37,951 nucleotides of DNA from Ignavibacteria bacterium (lineage in GTDB: Bacteria; Bacteroidota; Ignavibacteria; Kapaibacteriales; UBA2268), in the NCBI GenBank assembly GCA_012522895.1, contig JAAYJM010000048.1:1-37951 (forward strand), written 5' to 3'. The notes beneath the pieces are model-generated. The model saw only the letters and a list, made by a program, of their open reading frames with translations, searched no databases and had not been told where the DNA came from. Shown one piece after another: positions 33,601-37,951 of this stretch. The stretch's first letter is position 1. The number at the start of each line of letters is the position of its first letter. The position numbers were made by a program, and so were the translations under genes.

Positions 33601-36600
33601 TATCCCGAGCGTTCCACAGTGCAAGGACGTTCAAATTTAAGCCCCTTGCATATTAACTTCAATCCTTATGAACGTGGAATTTACAATAAAAACCCAGAGT
33701 TTTTAGATAGACGAAATCCAAACTTTGATAGCACTGATGTTTTTAGTGAAAAGCTAGAAAACAAGCCGAAGATTTGGGGCGGTTTTATGAAACTGTTCTC
33801 ATCTTTTACTACAAATTTTGATACCGAAAACATTGAATACATTGAAATAATGATGAGAATAGATTCGTATGAGCCTGGGCAAACGAAAATGTTTATAGAT
33901 ATTGGACAGATTAGCGAGGACATTATACCCAATCAAGCCCTTGATACTGAAGACGGCATTACCGCCGCTAACCCTATGCCAAATAACATTATCGACCCGG
34001 GCGAGGACATTGGTATCGATGCTTTGGATAATAACCAAGAAAAAGAGCATTATCCATATCCATTAGATTTGGAAGACGACCCGGCAAGAGATGATTATAA
34101 ATTTGATTTTAACAAAGACGACGATTTAAGAACAGAAGAAGATTTTCGCAATTACAATAACTTTGAAGGAAATGCAAGCGTTTCAGAAATGGGACAGTTT
34201 CCCGATACAGAGATCTTGAATAGCAATAACGGGCAAACAATTTCTTTAGACAATTCATATTTTCAATACGAAGTAAATTTAGTTCCAGACCCAAATCATA
34301 ACAATCAAATTGTTGGCGGTGGGAGTAACGGCTGGTTCTTATATCGAATTCCAATTCGCGATCCAATGAGGCGCGTGGGCAACCCTTTGTTTTCTAATAT
34401 TCAATATATTCGAGTTTGGTTTAAGGGCGGAATTTTTAAAGCAAGCATAGCAGAATGGCGTCTGCTTGGCTCGAATTGGCAAAGAGTTAATAATTTGCAG
34501 AATGTCCCAACAGACGACAGCGTCCTGCAAGTTTCTTTCGTTAATATTGAAGAAAATAGCGGCCCTCCAGACTATTACACAATGCCCCCAGGAGTAAGCC
34601 CGCCAAGGCAATTGAACAATCCAGACCCGAACCAAATGATTAAGCTAAACGAGCAATCTTTAGCTTTAAAAGTCAAGAATTTAAGGTATGGTGAGGAAAG
34701 AATGGCGGTAAGGTTTTTCCAGCCCCTTGATCTCTTTTATTATTCAAAATTAAAAGTATTTTTGCACGGCGATGGCTCGATGCCAGAAAATATGGTCCCG
34801 GGTGCTGTAGCTAAGGCTTATGCTTTTATGCGTTTCGGGACAGACTCTTCAAATTATTATGAATATCGCAGACCTTTACTGAGAGGCTGGGATAAAAATA
34901 CTATAGAAATTGAGCTTTCTGAGCTTACTGCTATAAAGCAGATTAGAGACACAACGGATTTGTGGGATAGACAAGTTTTCCCTGTTGGGAATGACCCATT
35001 AGCATATTTTGCAATCCGTGGGAATCCAGTCCTTACTCGAATTCAGTTTTTTGGATTTGGAATAGCAAATCCAGCAGAGCGATTTCCGAACGAGCTTACT
35101 ACTACAATGTGGGTGGACGAACTGCGTTTGCTAAGTCCGGAAAACCGATCCGATTGGTCGGGAGTTGCTAATTTTGACGTTAGACTGGCTGATCTTGGCA
35201 ATATTAACGCATCTTTCAGTCATACAAAACCAAATTTCCACATGATAGAAAATAGGTTTGGCAACAGGATAAGTGCCACTAATTGGACGATCACCGTTCA
35301 AGGTAATTTAGAAAAATTTGCGCCAGCCTCTTTTACAGAAATGAAAATCCCAATAACATATACTCACGCAGAGTTTATGGAAAACCCGGAGTATGTTGCA
35401 AATAATGACATAAAATTAGAAGAAGCAGCAGAATCGGCAAAGCGTCAAGCAATTGAGCAAGGCTTTTCAGAAGTTGAAGCTGAGGATCTTGCAAACAGTA
35501 TACGTTTGCGATCTCAGTCCTTGAAAGTGGAAGATAATTGGGCTCTTACCGGGATTCGTCTCGGAATCCCCACTAATTTTTGGTTAGTAAACCAAACGAT
35601 TAACAGAATGACCTTTGGATATTCTTACGCGCAGGAATTTTTACGCTCCCCGCTTTACCAAGAAAGATTTAATTGGCTTTGGCAATTCACTACTCAGTAT
35701 GGAGTTCAGATACCGGATATCCTTTCCTTTAGTCCAATAACTTGGATTGAGTCTATTCCCATAATTGGCATTTATAATAAATTAAAAGTTAACATAGTGC
35801 CAACAAGTTTTAATTATTCTTTTAATTTGATGAGGCGGAGGACGACAGAACAGTCACGCTATTTGGATTATCCAAGTCCGGTATTCCGCGACTTTTCCGC
35901 CCAACAGCAAGCTCAGTTAAATTGGAAGCTCGCCGATGGTGGCTTTATCAATCCTACTATAGACTATTCTGTAACAACACGCAGCACTCTTGTCCCGCTT
36001 GAGCTTGATGAGTTTGGCAATCAAAGGACTGGCAGTCAATTAGCTTCGATGATGTTCTTTAATAATGGCACTGTAATTGATTTAGGGAAGAGTAATCAGC
36101 ACTCGCAAAATTTGACAATGAATTTTAAGCCACGGCTTCCGCTGGGTGCTTTGACTCGTTTTTTTGATGTTACAGGCTCATTTAATACGAATTACAACTG
36201 GCAAGACCCACTGCAAGAAGACCCGTCTATAGCAGACGCTGCAAGAAGCACAAGTTATCAAAATAACATAAGAATTAACTCCAGCATTAAGCTAAAATCC
36301 TTTGGGGATATGCTTTTTGGGGCAAGCGGCGGAAAAGACAAAAAAATAAAAAAAAGTGTTCCAGACACAACGAAAGCAGCAGTGCAGCAAGGAGGCAGCA
36401 GCATATTAAAGTCAATAGGGGAGACTGTTAAGTTCATTTTCTTTGATTTCGATAAATTTGATATAAACTTTACACAAGCAAATAGCGCGACCAACCCCGG
36501 TGTTTATGGCGGAACTGGAATGACTAACTTTTGGGGAAGGGGAATGCTTTTCCAAGGGAGCGAAATGTATCTCGGTCCTTCTTTCGCATATCAGCTTGGC

Positions 36601-37758
36601 TTGATTAGTAACCCACACGGTGGCTTCGATATGCATTCTTCCGATAGATTTCCTTATTTTGGCTTCACAACCCACCCAGGACTGAGACCTCAAAACTCAA
36701 TTCTGCAAGATAATTATAGCCAAAAAACTGGACTTGAGTTTAAAACTTCCCGCCCCCTTTGGGAAGGTGCGACCTTAGATCTTACTTGGAAATCTGAACT
36801 TGGCTTTAATAGAAATCAAACTGTGATCTCCGATAGTATGGGCATTCCGACCTTTACTAACATTGTTGCAATGGAGTCATTTAATAGAACTTATTTAACC
36901 TTCCCGTCAATTTTTGGCTTCAATGTTTTCAATAATACGATTGAGCATGTGATTGACTTATATAATCAAGAAAAAGCTCGAATTGAGTCGATGGATGTTG
37001 ATACTCTTACAAAAAACAGTATGTTGCTCAATGCCCTTTCGCAATCATTTCACGATGGTATGGAGGCGTTTACCTTTTTTGGTGGAAGTGCCGGAAAGTT
37101 CCTGCCAGCAATTAACTGGGGAATTCGTTGGGAAGGAATTGAAAAATGGGATTTATGGGGTGGAATAGCTAAAAAGATTTCTTTTGAGCACCTTTATGGA
37201 ACAAAATACACAGAAAGTGCACAGGTTACTGACAATGGCCGCTCTGTCCAAAGCCAGCAAATTCAATATGGTTTTCAGCCGCTTTTCGGCATCACTATGT
37301 CCTTTGACGAAAAAGAGCTTAATGGACTTTTAACCGCAACGCTAAAATATAATTCTACGTCGCAATATCAACTTCAATCCTCAAACAGATCTACAATTAC
37401 CCGTCAAGCGTCTGACGAAATTCAAGCTCAAGCGAGCTATACAATGAAAGGCTTTGATTTTCCACTTTTCGGTTTAGTTCTCCAAAACGATATAGAATTC
37501 AGTTTTACCGGCTCATTTAAAAAGAACAAACGCACTACTTTTGATGTTTTAGATTATGCAGGAGAAAGCGGCAGGACCCTTGATGGGAACACTCAAATCA
37601 CATTAGAGCCGAGGGTTAGATATTCAATGAGCAATAGAGTAACCGCTTCTTTCTTTATCCGCTATGAAGGAACTTACACCGAAGGAGCATCAACTCCCGG
37701 CTACAGCAACGTCCAAACGGGATTAGACATCAGAATTTCTATTGCGGGTGGAAGGTAA
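30688..37758 (+). CDS. sprA: type IX secretion translocon protein SprA (Sov)
   Basis: SprA is the very large outer-membrane barrel that forms the T9SS channel. This protein has 2356 residues, close to the 2403 of F. johnsoniae SprA. A hydrophobic segment at about 43-63 (LCFLLYLFIFLSTQNEAKA) is the likely signal, after an unusually long basic lead of about 40 residues. The SprA N-terminal domain has VPPNPVISLFGKPEISINV and IGDKFKIGTDWNTRRQFEHDN, with a second set of repeats from about 690. VVYIDDFEGAQRYISLG lies near residue 912 and an Asp-rich stretch (FDFNKDDDLR) near 1140. The C-terminal half is barrel strands, ending in LDIRISIAGGR. The ATG at 30688 is chosen over a TTG at 30580 inside the hairpin repeat. 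No Shine-Dalgarno is seen. It follows porV by 170 nt. Confidence 0.95.
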   Translation: MTSHKWKKIFDSRKYCHFFVKSNHFANASDFINSSILKKFKKPLCFLLYLFIFLSTQNEAKAESFSQKNPSFLYNQTVNNFYFYHYNYIIFNILYSNYFNYYSSPLLKTPFYLLYNFQATNPENFLVDTTIQMAKPLELNDSSAYPFSKYLEKELLNRYSSQHPKTDTRTKHLPSDYRRTIDIDSTASILKSNETFFDRPVGYDYEIPIDDYLAIRKRTIQNGIWDSLMNRYDLSAALSGGDIARMLASATGLKIPVPPNPVISLFGKPEISINVNGEVNLRVGWRWDSQNLGTVSAFGQSQSSPIFSQDIRVNVSGRIGDKFKIGTDWNTRRQFEHDNKFKVSYEGEDDEIIRLIEVGNVSLPTTSSLISGGQALFGVRADFQFGPLFLKTIASQKRGERKFVDVKGGTSRQHFQIRAYDYAKNHFFLDTIYKAIYNEYFKHSTPVIPASSNYYRVKEIYVWESSGDVRDGPFSSNSVAIADLEPKRMKMGESYDASLKKSAIQSGVVERGTFLKLDSSRYHFNPNLGTLSIKNLRQDRTYAVNYRIEGPTTSNEDDLYYGSFNEFGNEKDTMILKLIYRPNLQPGFKTLWDRQMKNIYSINATNVNVNDTEIGVWYINKSNDSSDVLPGATDKLVSILRVDQVNNSTGAAPPDGKFDLKEPFFNAVTGEITFPSAEPFRQGLIDYFEKIGTPQVAQQYIYSDVYDTTYDVARRNTARDRFIISGEVTGTATNTISLGAYNLAPGSVKVTLDGVSLREFEDYVVDYYSGRLTLRNQRATLPNANLKVEYEANDVFNLTTKTLLGVRADYEILKSRNLNANAGFTFMYYNQAAIVDRVRLGEEPVANSMLGFDAKFNWDTPWLTRLLDNIPFYSTKAPSSMGLRGEWAMILPEPNKRISDVASDNNEPVVYIDDFEGAQRYISLGLSPYQWSHCSQPEDSSIAQTDIDRALFRAKTYWYQYFIARTPIREVYPERSTVQGRSNLSPLHINFNPYERGIYNKNPEFLDRRNPNFDSTDVFSEKLENKPKIWGGFMKLFSSFTTNFDTENIEYIEIMMRIDSYEPGQTKMFIDIGQISEDIIPNQALDTEDGITAANPMPNNIIDPGEDIGIDALDNNQEKEHYPYPLDLEDDPARDDYKFDFNKDDDLRTEEDFRNYNNFEGNASVSEMGQFPDTEILNSNNGQTISLDNSYFQYEVNLVPDPNHNNQIVGGGSNGWFLYRIPIRDPMRRVGNPLFSNIQYIRVWFKGGIFKASIAEWRLLGSNWQRVNNLQNVPTDDSVLQVSFVNIEENSGPPDYYTMPPGVSPPRQLNNPDPNQMIKLNEQSLALKVKNLRYGEERMAVRFFQPLDLFYYSKLKVFLHGDGSMPENMVPGAVAKAYAFMRFGTDSSNYYEYRRPLLRGWDKNTIEIELSELTAIKQIRDTTDLWDRQVFPVGNDPLAYFAIRGNPVLTRIQFFGFGIANPAERFPNELTTTMWVDELRLLSPENRSDWSGVANFDVRLADLGNINASFSHTKPNFHMIENRFGNRISATNWTITVQGNLEKFAPASFTEMKIPITYTHAEFMENPEYVANNDIKLEEAAESAKRQAIEQGFSEVEAEDLANSIRLRSQSLKVEDNWALTGIRLGIPTNFWLVNQTINRMTFGYSYAQEFLRSPLYQERFNWLWQFTTQYGVQIPDILSFSPITWIESIPIIGIYNKLKVNIVPTSFNYSFNLMRRRTTEQSRYLDYPSPVFRDFSAQQQAQLNWKLADGGFINPTIDYSVTTRSTLVPLELDEFGNQRTGSQLASMMFFNNGTVIDLGKSNQHSQNLTMNFKPRLPLGALTRFFDVTGSFNTNYNWQDPLQEDPSIADAARSTSYQNNIRINSSIKLKSFGDMLFGASGGKDKKIKKSVPDTTKAAVQQGGSSILKSIGETVKFIFFDFDKFDINFTQANSATNPGVYGGTGMTNFWGRGMLFQGSEMYLGPSFAYQLGLISNPHGGFDMHSSDRFPYFGFTTHPGLRPQNSILQDNYSQKTGLEFKTSRPLWEGATLDLTWKSELGFNRNQTVISDSMGIPTFTNIVAMESFNRTYLTFPSIFGFNVFNNTIEHVIDLYNQEKARIESMDVDTLTKNSMLLNALSQSFHDGMEAFTFFGGSAGKFLPAINWGIRWEGIEKWDLWGGIAKKISFEHLYGTKYTESAQVTDNGRSVQSQQIQYGFQPLFGITMSFDEKELNGLLTATLKYNSTSQYQLQSSNRSTITRQASDEIQAQASYTMKGFDFPLFGLVLQNDIEFSFTGSFKKNKRTTFDVLDYAGESGRTLDGNTQITLEPRVRYSMSNRVTASFFIRYEGTYTEGASTPGYSNVQTGLDIRISIAGGR

Positions 37759-37770
37759 TGTGTTTTTTCA

Positions 37771-37807
37771 GGTGGACTCCACCTTCGAGGTGGAGCCCAT
37801 CTTTGCT
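37771..37807. repeat. overlapping hairpins after sprA
   Basis: Three arms overlap: GGTGGA (37771-37776), TCCACC (37778-37783) and GGTGGA (37789-37794). The main hairpin is CTCCACCT/AGGTGGAG with a 3-nt loop (37777-37795), extended by G-C pairs. The middle arm can pair with either side. CATCTTTGCT follows at 37798-37807, a sequence shared with the hairpin before rimM. No T-run follows directly. Confidence 0.6.
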
Positions 37808-37905
37808 ATTCTTGAATCACAAATTAATTTTTATTAATAATCAAAAAAAGTGAAAAAAATATTTGCTTTTTATTTTATTTATTTTGATATTGTAAAAGTT
37901 CGTTT

Positions 37906-37951
37906 ATGCAAATTTTAAATACGATATTTTTTAACCGGCTCAAAGTATCTA
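37906..37951 (+). CDS. possible start of the next gene, cut by the window end
   Basis: An ATG at 37906 opens a frame that runs to the end of the window (15 codons, beginning MQILNTIFF). Nothing about its product can be said. It is reported because it lies after a 147-bp gap behind sprA and the frame is open; it could also be noise. Confidence 0.2.
   Translation, partial: MQILNTIFFNRLKVS

Noticed and set aside
1-37951. tRNA, rRNA, CRISPR array or insertion sequence
   Set aside because: No cloverleaf with a conserved T-loop, no rRNA-like block, no regular spaced direct repeats, and no transposase were found. The 134-bp array is not CRISPR because its spacers are themselves repeats.

Overview
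The window is AT-rich bacterial DNA using the standard code. Three lines of evidence place it in the Bacteroidota/Chlorobi/Ignavibacteria (FCB) neighbourhood, perhaps a Kapabacteria- or Ignavibacteria-like lineage. It carries core genes of a type IX secretion system (porU, porV, sprA) and a cargo protein with a C-terminal T9SS sorting tail. Several promoters match the Bacteroidota -7 element TAnnTTTG. The coding style (few Shine-Dalgarno sites, many ATGA overlaps) also fits. The exact lineage is inference.

Layout. 1-750: a DUF433/DUF5615 toxin-antitoxin-like pair. 827-2582: a compact phage-type switch. A leftward pair (a small unknown gene and a Mor-like activator, closed by a strong terminator) diverges from a rightward pair (an HTH repressor-like protein and a separate LexA/UmuD-type S24 protein). 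The divergent region holds three copies of a 16-bp operator-like sequence around a Bacteroidota-type promoter. 2678-5937: a tight housekeeping run, rimM-trmD-dapF-M20 amidohydrolase. 6115-7263: a solitary TaqI/Eco57I-like adenine methyltransferase. 7360-11346: ssb, an extended SDR and a penicillin-acylase-family Ntn hydrolase, closely spaced. 11422-14090: a secreted T9SS cargo protein with an HELGH metalloprotease-like motif, then a coupled DUF1858 protein. 14110-17148 (minus): a thioredoxin-like lipoprotein, fmt, a block of composite repeats, and an isocitrate-dehydrogenase-type gene. 17362-17844: a single-domain response regulator. 18126-24564 (minus): dnaE, an orphan beta-class DNA methyltransferase, and dnaG. 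24705-25025: a SufT/MIP18-like protein. 25336-37758: porU, porV and sprA in a row, a contiguous T9SS block covering the sortase, the shuttle and the outer-membrane translocon.

How the parts fit. SprA is the expected outer-membrane channel for T9SS cargo, PorV the shuttle that collects cargo from it, and PorU the sortase that removes the C-terminal signal. The 11422 protein is a likely client. dnaE, dnaG and ssb are replication genes, and the two methyltransferases have no visible restriction partner.

The most unusual part is the 0.8-2.6 kb switch. Its DNA-binding domain and its Ser-Lys S24 domain sit on two separate adjacent proteins. The S24 protein keeps the exact 37-residue Ser-Lys spacing of LexA/UmuD but has no obvious Ala-Gly/Cys-Gly cleavage site. 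No phage structural, integrase or transposase gene is visible beside it. No rRNA, tRNA, CRISPR array or insertion sequence was recognised.
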